Part shown: in pieces, positions 1 to 10,838 of the stretch | Numbering within the stretch: the first letter of the stretch is position 1 | How the letters are laid out: every line of letters starts with the position of its first letter | Assembly (NCBI GenBank): GCA_037176705.1 | Contig: CM073889.1 | Location: 106,471,890-106,535,889 of the forward strand | DNA from: Molossus alvarezi | Lineage: Eukaryota; Chordata; Mammalia; Chiroptera; Molossidae | Length of the DNA: 64,000 nucleotides | Direction: 5' to 3' | Notes under the pieces: model-generated | What the model was told of the DNA's origin: nothing | Database searches by the model: none | What the model saw: only the letters and a program-made list of their open reading frames with translations | Made by a program: the position numbers and the translations under genes

Positions 1-2380
1 CCAGATCAACCCGCCAACTTCAGAACCTACAGGTATGGTCAGCAAGACCTTCTGCACTTGTGAACAAACTGTACAGAAGGCGCTTGTCCTTGCCTGGTCC
101 CATCTGCCTTCAAGTCCACTGTTTTCTCCTCTGCTTGTGCGGGGTAGGGAGGCTGACCTTTGAGGGTTGTTTTTCCAGGCTCCCGTGTCAGAAGGCTCCC
201 AGCTCCCTCCGCCCTGGGAAGCACTGGTGGGAAACTGTAAGGTGGGAGGAAGGAGAGAAGTCAAGGTATCTCTCCTGCCTCCTAACTTGGGACAGCATCT
301 CCAACTACAGCTTCATCTACTTCTAGACTTCAGTTCCACAGCCAGACCTGTGGGGCAAGGATTCCTTGGATGATCCCAGACCTTGGGTCTGATAACACAG
401 CCCGTCCTGGTCCTCCAGCTTAGGGGTAGCAGGGGATTCCTGCGGCTGCTATCTCTGCATCCCGACCAGCCCACACAGCTCATCACTCCTGGACCAGGTA
501 ACCGGTCACTGATTAACAGTCACCGATTCTGTAGGCTGAGATTGGTTTCTGCTTTCCTGATGGAAGCCTAACTGATACAACTGCAAATGCTAAGAGAGGA
601 AATAAAGAAATTTTCATCAAAATAGATTGGTAAATTAGTTACATTGATAAAAAATGTAAGTCAGTATATTCATTTATACTGATAGACATGTAATGGGGAC
701 TTTGCAGGTCAATCCAGCAACAACAGCTTCCTCCCTTGTGACAAATGACTCCGTGGCTGGGTCCTGCAGCTGGAGCTGATCAGAGGTACGCTGAGATGAA
801 AGCTCAGGTCTGAAGAAGTCTCAAACCCTTCTCTTAGCGGAGCAGCAAAACATGCCAGTATTTGAGGAATGCCGCCTCCTGTCAACTCTTTTGTGTCACA
901 TCCCTTTGCCTGGCTGTCACCCCTCACTAAAATGTTATCACCAATGATGACAAGTTTGCAGGGTCAGACATGCAGAACCACGTGGAAGGCCCGTTTGTCA
1001 TCAGTACCCTTGGCCTCTGCTGGGACACGGAGCTTCTCCAGAGCCTTCCTGCCCTTCCTCCTTCTCGGGGCATCTACCTGCTGCCACGGTGTTGGGATTT
1101 CTCCCCTTGGGAGGGAAGATCTCACTGATGCTTTACGGCTCCTGTGATCTGAGGCTCCTTTCCCATTTACTTAAATTTGTTCTGTTTCCAGAAGGGTTGG
1201 TGCGGGGGCAAGAAAAGGAAGCAAAAAAGGAAATTTCCAAGTTCCTCAGTACCTGGGTAAAGGAGATGTTTTGCAACAAGGAGTTTCCCTCATCCCTGGA
1301 GTCACCTTTCAGAGGAAACAGCCCGGCCCCTTCCATGAAAGAACCCAGCCCTGCCAAAAAGGAAATGCTAATAACATTGGCATTCAGGAGTCAGTGTGGT
1401 ATAGCCGGCCAGGACTCACTCACACCAGGATTGATCATTCCTGACTCCAGATGCTATCTGGGACATGGGGTTTCCCTCTTGCTTCTTTGGTACTATTTCC
1501 TCCTGCAAACAAAAGCTCTTTACGTGGTGAGTAATTTGTAAAGCATAAATTGGACTCATAAATAGATATTTATTTTTACGTAAATCTTGGCAAACTGAGG
1601 TAGCTACTTTACAGAGGTGATTAAAATTTAAAAGGCACCATTGTGAGTAGAAGATAATAAACGGTTGTTATTTACAATGGGCAAATTTACAATAAAATGG
1701 TAAATTTATTTTAATAAATAATAATTTTATATTTATGGACAGTCATTTATAGACAAGATAATAAAAATGTCCATTTCTGCTTCCTGGATTTCTCTGTGCT
1801 GCATATAAATCAAATCCTTCACTCAACGCGGAGCTCGCTGTTTTATCAGAGTCGTGAAGTCAGTTTTCTTTATAATAAATTACTTTATTGATTTGGTTGG
1901 AGTTCAGCTCCAAATATAGCAGAATAACGCTAATGGCCCAAGAAAGAGAGGGAAATGAGAGAGCATTTTATCAGCATGTTTCAGAGTCGCAGGTAAAAAC
2001 CATGGTGGTTTGCAATTTTTTTGTACTGTAACCACTTTCAAAGACTTTAAATAGAAAGCTGTTAATAGCAGAGTCCAAGTCACCGTGTTTTCTTCAGGGT
2101 CTGACTTTCAGTAACATTTTTTTTTTTTAATTTTAGAAACTTTCTTTACTTGATTATTTTTAATAACCTTAACTGATGACAAAGGGAAAGTTTTGCTTCA
2201 CAAAAAAATGGTGTGGTTGGAAGTTTTTCAAAGTTCTGCCTCATCCTCATATAGAAAAAGGCCTATCCTAGTTTTAACCCAAAAGACAATATCGTCAAAA
2301 TAGGTTTAATGGGTTTTAAAAAATGTTCCTAAGTGGGACCAAAGAGAAAAGCCAATATATACTGAAATATTATGCCTAGT
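1..2380. other. Unassigned non-coding sequence
   Basis: No exon or gene is supported. The first 570 bases are moderately GC-rich and end in a CCTAACTGATACAA phrase, which resembles the 3' end of some ancient mammalian LTRs, but I cannot name a family. From about 1550 to 2400 the sequence is AT-rich with many short A/T runs. Short open frames are present in several frames with no recognisable domain. Confidence 0.5.
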
Positions 2381-2384
2381 ATGT

Positions 2385-2450
2385 TCTTTATTCACTCAAG
2401 AATTATTCATTGAGCACATACTATGTGCCAGGGTCCGCATTAGCTGCTAT
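2385..2450 (-). mobile_element. L2 or MIR 3'-end fragment, antisense
   Basis: The phrase ATTGAGCACATACTATGTGC is the reverse complement of the shared 3' end of L2 LINEs and MIR SINEs (sense: GCACATAGTAGGTGCTCAATAAAT). The fragment is too short to decide between the two. Confidence 0.6.
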
Positions 2451-2925
2451 AGTCAGAGCAAGTTGTCAGGATGTTGGCCTACACCTAGGAAATGGCTAAG
2501 GGCAAATGCATGTCAGCAGGCACCCACTGACATGATGAATAGACAATGTCCAAGAAGATTTGTGGAGGTAATGGGTGGGAATAACCAAGAAGCAAATTCA
2601 GTTGACCAGGACTCTTGTTTTAAAAACTGTTGATTATCACCACCCAATTGGGCCTCAGTCAGTTGAGAATCTTGTGGATCCTTAGTGAGGAAGCTGGGAT
2701 GCCTAACTCCTGCGTTGTGCCCTCTTCAGCCTCAGAAACACACAATGTATGAAATGTCACAACCAAATATGAACTGTTACAACTAAATAATGAATTCATT
2801 AGCTCAATTTATCTGTTTTCGTGGCTGAAAAGTACTCTAAACCTTAGCTCTATCCTTATTTTCAATATATTCCATAAATACATGCTTGATATAGGGACAA
2901 AAACAGGATTTTCTTCTGATATGGC
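2451..2925. other. Unassigned non-coding sequence
   Basis: Nothing recognisable. The part from about 2800 onward may already belong to the LTR that follows, but divergence hides the border. Confidence 0.4.
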
Positions 2926-3143
2926 ACCATGGATCTGAAGTGTGTTAGACTGTGGCCCCAGTGACTCACACCTCCCAGTAGTTATGCCTGTGTGGTCCCC
3001 TCCCACCAGGCTTGGCTAATGGGATATTAGCAAACACAATGTGTATAGGAGATAAATCAGTGCTTGCTCGTTAGGGCTTGTCCTCTTGAAATGCTCATTC
3101 TTAGAATCCAACTGCTGTGTAAAGAAGTCTAAAATAGTCATGA

Positions 3144-3180
<37 letters not shown>

Positions 3181-3395
3181 TTTCCAACCTTTGAGCCATC
3201 CCCACCAAGGTTCCAGATGTATGAATGGTGCTATCCCAGTTATTTCAACCCCAGATGCAATTTGAATGCAATTGTATGAGAGATCCTGTGTGGGATCGGC
3301 AGAAGAACCATCCAGCTGAGCCCCAGCCATCCACAGAGCCATGAGGAAGGTTATGTTATGCCATCATGTTTTGGAGTAGTCTTTTAAACAACAAC
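2926..3395 (+). mobile_element. MLT1-like MaLR solo LTR, degraded
   Basis: Ordered phrases match the body of MLT1-type LTRs: GCTTGTCCTCTTGAAATGCTC, then a segment on pairing with AACTGCTGTG, then GATCGGCAGAAGAACCATCC followed by AGCTGAGCCCCAGCC. A (CA)n microsatellite has grown inside it at 3146-3176. No internal retroviral sequence flanks it, so it is a solitary LTR. Subfamily and both ends are uncertain. Confidence 0.55.
3146..3176. repeat. (AC)n microsatellite
   Basis: Uninterrupted AC dinucleotide run of about 31 bases inside the MLT1-like LTR. Confidence 0.97.
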
Positions 3396-4595
3396 AGATA
3401 CTTTGAGCATCATTGGAGCTAGAATAATTGTTTAAAGAAGAAGATGAAGTAGGAGGAGGAGGAGAAGAAAAGGAACACAAGAGGAAAAAACATTGAGTTC
3501 TATACAGCTAAAGGTTTACACCAAATAAACAAGTTAGCAAGACTTGCAGATCTTAAACATCTCTTTGGTTTATATATAACCTTTAAAGTTAATTATATTG
3601 CCACTGTCCAGTATATGTCTCCACAGATAGCAAATGCCAAAACCAGCCTCCCAGTGGAAAATTCAACCATGCAGATGATCAACTGTGAAAATCTGTGTGC
3701 AACTTTGTGAAAGAACATCAAATTTAGAATCAACAGCAAGCTATCAGATGTAGCTATTCTGTCTCAAGGCCTACATTAACTGAAAATTGCTCGGGTGGAG
3801 TTATAAGCTGACATCTGCAAAGAATTTGCAGCAACCACTGTTATCTAACACCTGCCTCTCCAATTAAGGATACTGACCTTTTTGATGTTTTAAGGAAGGG
3901 TAGTTTTTAAATTTGTTTCTCTTGAGTTATTTTACAATCAATCTTTATATAGGCCTTGGACATCCAACTCTAAATCACATACTACACTCTCTCAATTTAA
4001 CCACATTGAAATGAATCAAGTAGTCAAGGAAGGGTTGTCAGAAATAGCTTACAAAGAAAAGCCAGGGGGCAATGTGGTGGAAGCAGAAAAAGCAGACATC
4101 TGAGAGTTGTGGTCCTCTTTGCTTGGGAGTTATAACTCCTCAGTCTTCTTAACAGAGAACCAATGTTTCATGCCTGTATTTCTCAGGGGATTCTGGGAGT
4201 TTGAAGAAGCCAAATTTCCCTACCTGCAGCTTGAAGATTAAAGACTTAGAGACTTTTGAGAGGCTGTTTCTCCCTGGTTACTGATGGACTGAGGACAGGA
4301 ACTACTCTGCATGGGGAAAAGCAGGTGCAATTGGGGAGCATCCTGCTCCGTGGGTGGCAGCTGCCCACCATGACACAGGGGGATATTTATGGTAAATAAA
4401 CCTCTGGTGTCTGGGAAGAACTTGAAAGAAAAGAAGTGGGAAATGTGAATTCTTAGGTCAGAAGCACATATTTGGAAAAAACATTAATTCATTAGAAGAA
4501 CTGTTTTCAACTAAAATCTAAGCTAACCAAACTCTGCAGTGAATGTTCATTTTGAAAATTTAACTTTCTCCGTAACTGACTTAAAAAAAATTATA
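3396..4595. other. Unassigned non-coding sequence
   Basis: No gene seen. It contains a purine-rich patch at about 3438-3490 (AGGAGGAGGAGGAG) and otherwise ordinary single-copy-like sequence of about 38% GC. Confidence 0.45.
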
Positions 4596-5030
4596 TCAGT
4601 TTCCTATGACTGTTGTAACAAATACGGTGGCTTAAAACAACACACTTTTATTGTCTTCCGATCTAGAGGTCGGAAGTCGAAATGAGGGGCACAGGCTAAC
4701 ATCGAGGTGTAGGCAGGACCGGTTTCTTCCGGAGAATCCAGGAGACATCTATGCTGTGCCTCCTGTAGCTTCCAGAGGCTGCCGACATTCCTTGTCTGGT
4801 GCCAGGTCACTCCCACCTCTGCTTCTGCCATTATATTAACTTGTCACCTGACTCTGGCCCCTCCTGTGCCCCTTTGGGTCCACATTGATAATCAAGGATC
4901 GTCTCCCTATCTGAAGACCCTTAATCACATCTGCCAATCCCTTTGCTATGCAAGAGAGCTTTCACAGGTCCTGCGCTTCGGGTGGGGACATCTTTGGGGG
5001 TGCGGCCAGAGGCATTACTCAGGCTATGAC
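4596..5030. mobile_element. Ancient mammalian interspersed repeat, class undetermined
   Basis: It contains a widespread repeat vocabulary: GTTTCCTATGACTGTTGTAA, then GTGGCTTAAAACAACACAC, then GAGGTCGGAAGTCGAAATGA, and later GGGGACATCTTTGGGGG. I recognise this word order as a common old mammalian repeat but cannot place it reliably in a Repbase family. No target-site duplication was found. Confidence 0.55.
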
Positions 5031-5750
5031 ACAAATCGACTTTTCCTTTTGCAACTGTTGCTGTTTCTAAATTGCTCTGATAAAATAACTCGATCTTCCT
5101 GCTTCATAAGTTAAGTACCATGCCAACATCATGTGTCATGATGGTGAACAGTGAATGTTCACTGGGGGCATTAAAGATGCTCACAGTGCAAGGCTGCACT
5201 CTAACCAGAAGTGGGGAGCCTCCACCGTGTGGTTCCAGCCCCCAGGACTCTGCTAGAAGAGAGTGGCCTAAGGCTGGGGCTGCCAAGGACCCTCCCCGTC
5301 CTTGGAAGGAAGGAGGCCCCAGGCCCAGAAAGGAGGACTTGCTTGCCTACAAGGGGCATAGACGGGGAGACTCACTTTTGTGAAATATCTTTCCAATTCC
5401 ATCAAAGCACTTTGCAAGATGAACTTCACCAAGGATGATCACAGGATGTCAGGCAGGGCTTTAAAATCATGGGCTGCAGGTGCCTCACCCTGTCAATGAG
5501 GAACTCTCACCCTGGAGAAGGGAGAAGACCTCCGCAGGGGCTCTTAGCAAGATAGTGGCAGAGCTAGGATTTGAACCCAGCTCTCCACGTTTCATCACCA
5601 TGTTTTACATTCCACTGGGGTACCTCCTCTATAACACACAAACACTTCATTGAGCCCAGACCCGGGGACTCCATTAGCAAAGAGGAGACTTTCCAATCTC
5701 CACACCATCTCCTTTAGTTATGAGCAGCAGTCCCCCTAAAACTCTGCCCT
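5031..5750. other. Unassigned sequence with a possible MIR fragment
   Basis: At about 5555-5585 the words GTGGCAGAGCTAGGATTTGA followed by ACCCAG resemble antisense MIR (GTGGCAGAGCCGGGATTCGAACCC). The remainder is unassigned. Overlapping short frames on both strands have no domain content. Confidence 0.4.
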
Positions 5751-5753
5751 TCT

Positions 5754-6470
5754 GTGGCAGGCAGTTAGATAGCAAGGACAATGGGCCAGTACAGAAGGTC
5801 ACCAGGGTGAAGAGCCCTAGATGCTTTGCAAAGGACAACTGTAGAGTGGAACCTCACCCTCAGGGTGACCTATCGTCCCCTAGCCTATCGCTGGTCATGC
5901 AGTTTGGACCCCCTGACTTTTCCTCCCTAGAGGTAACACTCAGGCCTCAGTTGTATTTCAGCTCCAGGTCCAGAAAAGCAGCAAAACCAGACCAGCAACC
6001 CCATGGCTGACCTCAGGACCAGCTACATTGACTAATGACCCCCTCCCCGGTGCTGACCAATCAATCAGCCAATCAGCGGAGACCATGACCCTGGAAGGAC
6101 ACACCTGGAAAGCTGATGAATATTCTATTGAGATCTTCCCCTGGGACCGCCCCTAAACTCTCCACCCTGAAAACCCTTAGGCCCCAAGCCCCAGCATGTC
6201 TCCCTCCTGGAAGCAGGCCCGAACCTCTCCCTCCCCCTCCGCCTGCCCCTCCCCGTCCCTTCCTCTCTCTCAAGCTTCAGCGGCCCTTCCTTTACCTCTA
6301 TAACTTGTTTCCTAAGCCCATTTCTTCTAGAAATTACTCCTCCTGCCTCTGTAATTTTCCAAATAAATGTTCTTTTATAGCTGGAGTCTTGGCTCTACAT
6401 TCTGTCCTAGCCAGAACCCAAGTACCCAGGTTGCTGAAGCCAGGTCTGGTCTGACCCCCTGTCGACACCT
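5754..6470 (+). mobile_element. Probable endogenous retrovirus solo LTR (class I-like)
   Basis: The stretch has LTR-type promoter architecture. Paired CCAAT motifs lie at about 6057-6073. A pyrimidine-rich segment at 6205-6300 is followed by a polyadenylation signal AATAAA at 6362-6367, then a U5-like tail with TCTTGGCTCTACATTCTGTC. No retroviral internal region is visible on either side. The proposed TG start at 5754 and the 3' end near 6470 are guesses: I could not find a matching target-site duplication. Confidence 0.5.
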
Positions 6471-8470
6471 GGTGCCATTTCTGCAGCCTACGCCATGTCC
6501 CACGGGCAAGAATCAGGTGTGGGCAGTGTGCCTTGACTCCACACTTGCAGTGGTGGGCCCCCCACTGTCCCACTTTTCTTTGTCCCCATAGCTGTTTCCC
6601 TGTGGAACTCAGGGTTTCAGCAGGCAAACTGGCTGTGGTCAGTGTGATACACTCTCTCCAGACAAGAAGCATCACAGAATAACACTATTAATCATCAGGC
6701 CTCCAGGCTTTTCTTACTGAATCTTCACCAAATTGCAGTGGCTAAAACCCTGCAGGCGGCCAAAGTCAGGGTCTCCTCACCAGGAGCGAGGATTTGTCCC
6801 GTGGAGAGAGCGGGAAGACCGTGGTCTGTGTTCGAATCGGCAGGGCCCTTTTCTCTGCCCTGGTGCACGTCCACGTACGAGTCCTCAGAAAGCCCTCCTC
6901 TATCCAGTCCATGTATCTATTTGCCAGGCACCATTGTACAGCATGCTTTCATCCCAAGAGCTTTTGTGGCGCAAACGCTGTTGGGGGGACGCTGTCAGAA
7001 TGGGAGAGGGGTCTCAGTGTCCCAAGGAAAGTGGCTCTGGGTTGAAGAAGGTTAAGGAACTCCATTTCACCCTCTGAATTCCATATGTATTCTGAGGGTG
7101 GCATTGGCCATGCCAGGGTGTGGGCACTGATCATCCGCACACCCCTGGCAGTAACTACAAAGAAGGACATTGACTTTGAACTTCACCATTTCAACCCAGT
7201 CAGTCCTGCCCCGAAGGCGCTACTGGAGGGGCTGTGCAACGCAGCAGGTGTTTAAGGAGGCAAAGAGGCAAAAGCATGTTGTTAGGAAAAAATTGTCCCC
7301 AAGCCCTGAATTGGCCTTTTATCACTGTCACTCTGGCTTATAAACCCCTGTAACGTGTGGTTTTCAAGAAGGGGGAGCTAAATTCAGTGCCCGGTGCCCT
7401 GCCAAGAGCTTTATAATGCATAGAATAAAAAAGACGAAATGTTTCTCCAGCCACATTGCTTTCCCTCCCCACCCGACTCCCTTCCCTGGGGGAGAACCAT
7501 AAACACAGACAGCAGAATGACGCTCCTTTATTATTTTGCCAAGTTCTTTCTCTGCAGATGACCTATAGAAGTGATTTAACATAGACCTGCTGGAGTTCCC
7601 ACACTTTCCGTGGGCTCCTCCGGCCGAGGCTGGTTGATTTCTTTGGGGTGTTATAACGATGACCTGCTCCATTAAGTAGCAAACAAAGTCCAGCTGGATA
7701 TATCAAGCTCAGCTGGACTCTTTGCTTTCACACAACCTGCTTGATGAGGAGAATTGCTGTGCCCTTGTCACACGGCGCCTCGTGCTGTCTGCAAAGATTG
7801 GGCTGCCATTGATTTCTGCATAATATGGATTCACACTGCCCTTCCACAACAGCGTGGCTTTCACACCCCACAATAACCTAGCAAGGATTGTTTTTCCTTT
7901 CCCGTCTTCTGTTGCTGTTTCAGACTTACGCTGGGGGTTAGTTCTAAAAATGTGTCACTCCTAGAGGTAATGCGCAGCTTTTTACCCAGTACTTTAGGAC
8001 ACATTAATTGCAGCTTGACTTAGACATTTCCCATTTGGTGACTTAGTTGCAATCTTACAAAGGTGTCATGCTCCAAGTCAATAATGTGGGAGCAGAAAGA
8101 GAGCCAAACAATTGCAACTGCCTGGTTCTTCTCAGGGGAAGGACCTGGGCAATTGTTACGGTAACATGATGCTCTTTGTTTACTGGGAAGTAGTGTTTAT
8201 CTGGCTCCTTTTCTTAGTCCTTATCCATCCTGGACCTGTCTTTGTAGCCTCACCCTTCCATTTCTATGCCTATTTTCCTAATTTAAAACAATCATGAAGT
8301 TTGAAAATTAGTGCAGTGAGGTACAGAGGTTTTCTTGAACATTCTGAGACATCCTGCATCTTGGGAGATGCAAATCACAGGACAAAATAGTTAGCGTCTG
8401 ATCTTACCTTTATTCAATTATTTTAATTTATAATGACCTTTTAAAAATCATTAAGGAAGACTAATTCAGA
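6471..8470. other. Unassigned single-copy-like sequence
   Basis: No interspersed repeat is recognised over 2 kb, which is unusual for this window. The 7300-8050 part includes an imperfect hairpin with two CAGCTG E-boxes (separate entry). No exon with convincing splice sites was found. Confidence 0.45.
7678..7726. other. Imperfect inverted repeat with two CAGCTG E-boxes
   Basis: Left arm 7678-7696 (AGCAAACAAAGTCCAGCTG) pairs with right arm 7710-7726 (CAGCTGGACTCTTTGCT): 16 base pairs with one 3/1 internal loop and a 13-base terminal loop. Each arm carries the E-box CAGCTG next to the loop. The stem is shorter than a typical miRNA precursor. Confidence 0.7.
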
Positions 8471-8479
8471 GTCGCATCA

Positions 8480-8980
8480 TCATGTTCATTTCAGCATTGT
8501 GATTATAGTGTATATGATGAAAATTGGAAAATAGTAAAAATGTCCTGCCCTGGCCAGTTTGGCTCAGTGGTTGGAGGCTCGGCCTGCAGACCAGAGAGTC
8601 CTGGGTTCCGTTTCCGCTAGGGGCACGTACCAAAAAAAAAAAAAAGTAAAAATATCCAACAATGGAGATGTAATAAATAAATTATGGCTCATGCATACTG
8701 TGGGATAATATCCAATCATTAAGAAGTGTGTAGACCTATATTTTATCAGATGTTTATAATATTCTTCAGTGAAAGAAAGTTACAAAACAAACTTATGGTG
8801 TAATAAAATTTTTTTTTACTAAAAAAGAACAAAACACATTAAATGTCGATATATGTGCATATTTTCTGGGAATATATAATACCATGAAAAGCATTTTAGA
8901 GATTTATATTCCAATATGTTATTAGATGTTATCCCTGAGTGGAAAAAGTGTGTCTTTTAATAGGTTTAACTAGATGAAAC
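8480..8980 (+). mobile_element. Old L1M-type LINE 3' fragment
   Basis: Phrases such as AAAATTGGAAAATAGTAAAA, AATGTCC/CCAACAATGGAGATG, AATAAATTATGGCTC and GTGGGATAATATCCAATCAT follow the order of the 3' end of ancient L1M elements (consensus ...CCTAAATGTCCAACAATGGGG...AATTATGGTACATCC...). It is split by the short SINE at 8547-8644. Confidence 0.6.
8547..8644 (+). mobile_element. Ves SINE, short head-only form (type 3)
   Basis: The head begins GCCCTGGCCAGTTTGGCTCA and has an A box (TGGCTCAGTGG) and a B-box-like GGGTTCCGTTTCC. It ends at GGGGCACGTACC and runs directly into A13. The target-site duplication is AGTAAAAATGTCC at 8533-8545 and AGTAAAAATATCC at 8645-8657 (12/13). The CT-rich body seen in the long Ves copies is absent. 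Two more copies of the same form lie at 34282 and 42982. Confidence 0.92.
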
Positions 8981-9139
8981 TGCTCAGTCGATCACTCTGC
9001 CCTTCAAAAACTTCCCTTTCATATAGTTCAATCTCGCTTCTTTCATCGTGTTTTTATGCATGTTTTATTAATAATTATTTTTATGCTTATAATAAGAAGG
9101 TTTCGCTATTCTTGCCTAGTTCTCCGAATGCATGTTCTC

Positions 9140-9312
9140 ATGGCACCTACCACCTTGCATCGCAAATATGTATCTGCTTTCTTCTCTCTCTACCCACCCT
9201 TGCAACTCACCTACCGCTGAACTCAGGAATCCAAGTATCTTTTATTTCTGTATTCTCAATGTTTAACACAGTGCCTGACTCAAGTAGACATCAATAAAAT
9301 TTTGTTTCATGA
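9140..9312 (+). mobile_element. L2 LINE 3'-end fragment
   Basis: GTATTCTCAATGTTTAACAC, then AGTGCCTGACTCAAGTAGAC and ATCAATAAAATTTTG match the L2 3' end (GTATCCCCAGTGCCTAGCACAGTGCCTGGCACATAGTAGG...AATAAAT). It is diverged, and the 5' limit is uncertain. Confidence 0.6.
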
Positions 9313-10315
9313 AGGAAAAATGTCTTCTGATCGAGAAACTAAGAGGAACTTGCCTTGAATGGACTGGAGGTTGTCGAGGTGTCCCCCGGGGTGCACAAGA
9401 TGACGTGAGCAGGAAGTGCCCTGGAATTGTTTGTCCAAAGTGTGGATAGAATTGTCTTGATCAAGTTGTAGTCACGCCGATCTTCTTCCTACGAGGAAGG
9501 TGGTGACATGGAATTTTGTTGTTATTGTTAAAGTTTTATTGGGTAATTTTTGCATTTGAAGATAAGATTTAACTAGCAGTTTAATATTGTATAACACTGC
9601 TGAATAACAGCCTTTGTTCTGCATGGAGAGGTACTAAAATAGATGTTCAAACCCTCACAGGCCTACAAAAAAAATCAAGGTAGCCTGAATAATACAGCTC
9701 ATTTAAAACAAAACAAAAAACCCCTCTTAACAATGTGTAGGCCACAGTGCTAATAAAATCATCCAAACCAGATGGATGAATGTTGTCTCTCCTTTCTTTT
9801 CCCAATCTATATTTTGGGGAGTCTAAGTAAAAGGAGAGTTGGTAGCAGAAAGAGAGGAAGAGACAGAGAAAAGGTGGGAGGGAAGGAGAAAGAAAGAAGG
9901 AAGGGGGGAGGGAGAGAGAGAGGAAGGAAGAAAGAAGAAGAGAAAGAGAATGTAGGGAAGAGAAGTGAAAAATATTATGCGGTCAGTGTGGTTCTAGGCA
10001 CTTGGATAATTAAACCCCTTCAGAGGGGTTTCCCTGCGTTGCTGCGCTGTGCATTGCACATTATCTGCAGGAGACTATGTGCCACCCTCCTGAAGTCTTT
10101 CTAGAAGAAGCAGTTGACATGCAGGATATAGAAGACTGAAAGCGATTTAACTTGTTCGAAATGGATAGCATAAATAACAGTGAGATTAGCCAACTGAGAG
10201 CAATTCCAGGAAGTAAACTGGTTAAAGCAAATGAGAGGTACTGAGCAGGGACCGGTGGGATAGTTGTAGGGGAAAGGAAACCGCTACCCTTGAATCTCAT
10301 AGTGAAGATTACAAA
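9313..10315. other. Unassigned sequence around a purine-rich tract
   Basis: No gene or named repeat apart from the AG-rich tract at 9835-9968. The protein frame that spans this tract is an artefact of the simple sequence (Lys/Arg/Glu/Gly-rich). Confidence 0.4.
9835..9968. repeat. Purine-rich (AG/AAGG) low-complexity tract
   Basis: About 130 bases of almost pure A and G on the plus strand, with irregular GGGAGG, GAAAGAAGG and GAAGAAAG units. No tRNA-like head is attached, so it is not a SINE body. Confidence 0.85.
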
Positions 10316-10330
10316 CTTGATGATGTTTTT

Positions 10331-10576
10331 GTTGTTGTTGTGAATCCTCACCCAAGCTATTTTTCCATTGATTTTTAGGTAAGAGTGGAAAGAGGGAGGG
10401 AGGGGAAGAGAGAGAAAGAAACATCAATGTGAGAGAGACGCATTGATTGCTAGCCTCCTGCATGACTCCCACTGGGGCCCGGGATTGACCCAGGTCCATG
10501 CCCTTGACCATGAATCGAACCTGTGATGCTTGGTCTGTGGGCCAATACTCTAACTACTGAACAAAACTGGCCAGAG
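10331..10576 (-). mobile_element. Ves SINE, long form (type 1), antisense
   Basis: Read on the minus strand it starts CTCTGGCCAGTTTTGTTCAG, has a weak B box, a CT-rich body and a GGGTGAGGATT end. The target-site duplication is CTTGATGATGTTTTT at 10316-10330 and CTTGATGGTGTTTTT at 10577-10591 (14/15). The promoter boxes are diverged relative to the copies at 21083 and 56162, so this is an older insertion. Confidence 0.93.
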
Positions 10577-10813
10577 CTTGATGGTGTTTTTAAAGAAGAA
10601 TATAACAATGTCCAAGATTATTTCTTTAGTGATTAAGAATTCATTGCACAGAGGGAAATGAACAAATTCAGGAAAAAGTTGAATACAATGGCAGGGTTCT
10701 AGATACGTTGTGAATTCTGGGGGTGAAGGAGTAAGGACTATAGATTCCAAACAGAAAAGAATAGCTATTTAACTACTTAAACTGAATCTAAATAAATATG
10801 TATAATGTAAATA

Positions 10814-10838
10814 TGTGTGTGTGTGTGTGTGTGTGTGT
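10814..10838. repeat. (TG)n microsatellite
   Basis: Uninterrupted TG run of about 25 bases. Confidence 0.95.

Noticed and set aside
1089..1541. 150-codon open frame on the plus strand
   Set aside because: Low-complexity composition, no recognisable motif, and no flanking splice or promoter signals. Likely chance.
7678..7726. Possible microRNA precursor
   Set aside because: The stem is only 16 bp with an internal loop, and the flanks do not extend the pairing. That is too short for Drosha/Dicer processing.
9772..10104. Arg/Glu/Lys-rich open frame on the plus strand
   Set aside because: It is a translation of the AG-rich low-complexity tract at 9835-9968.
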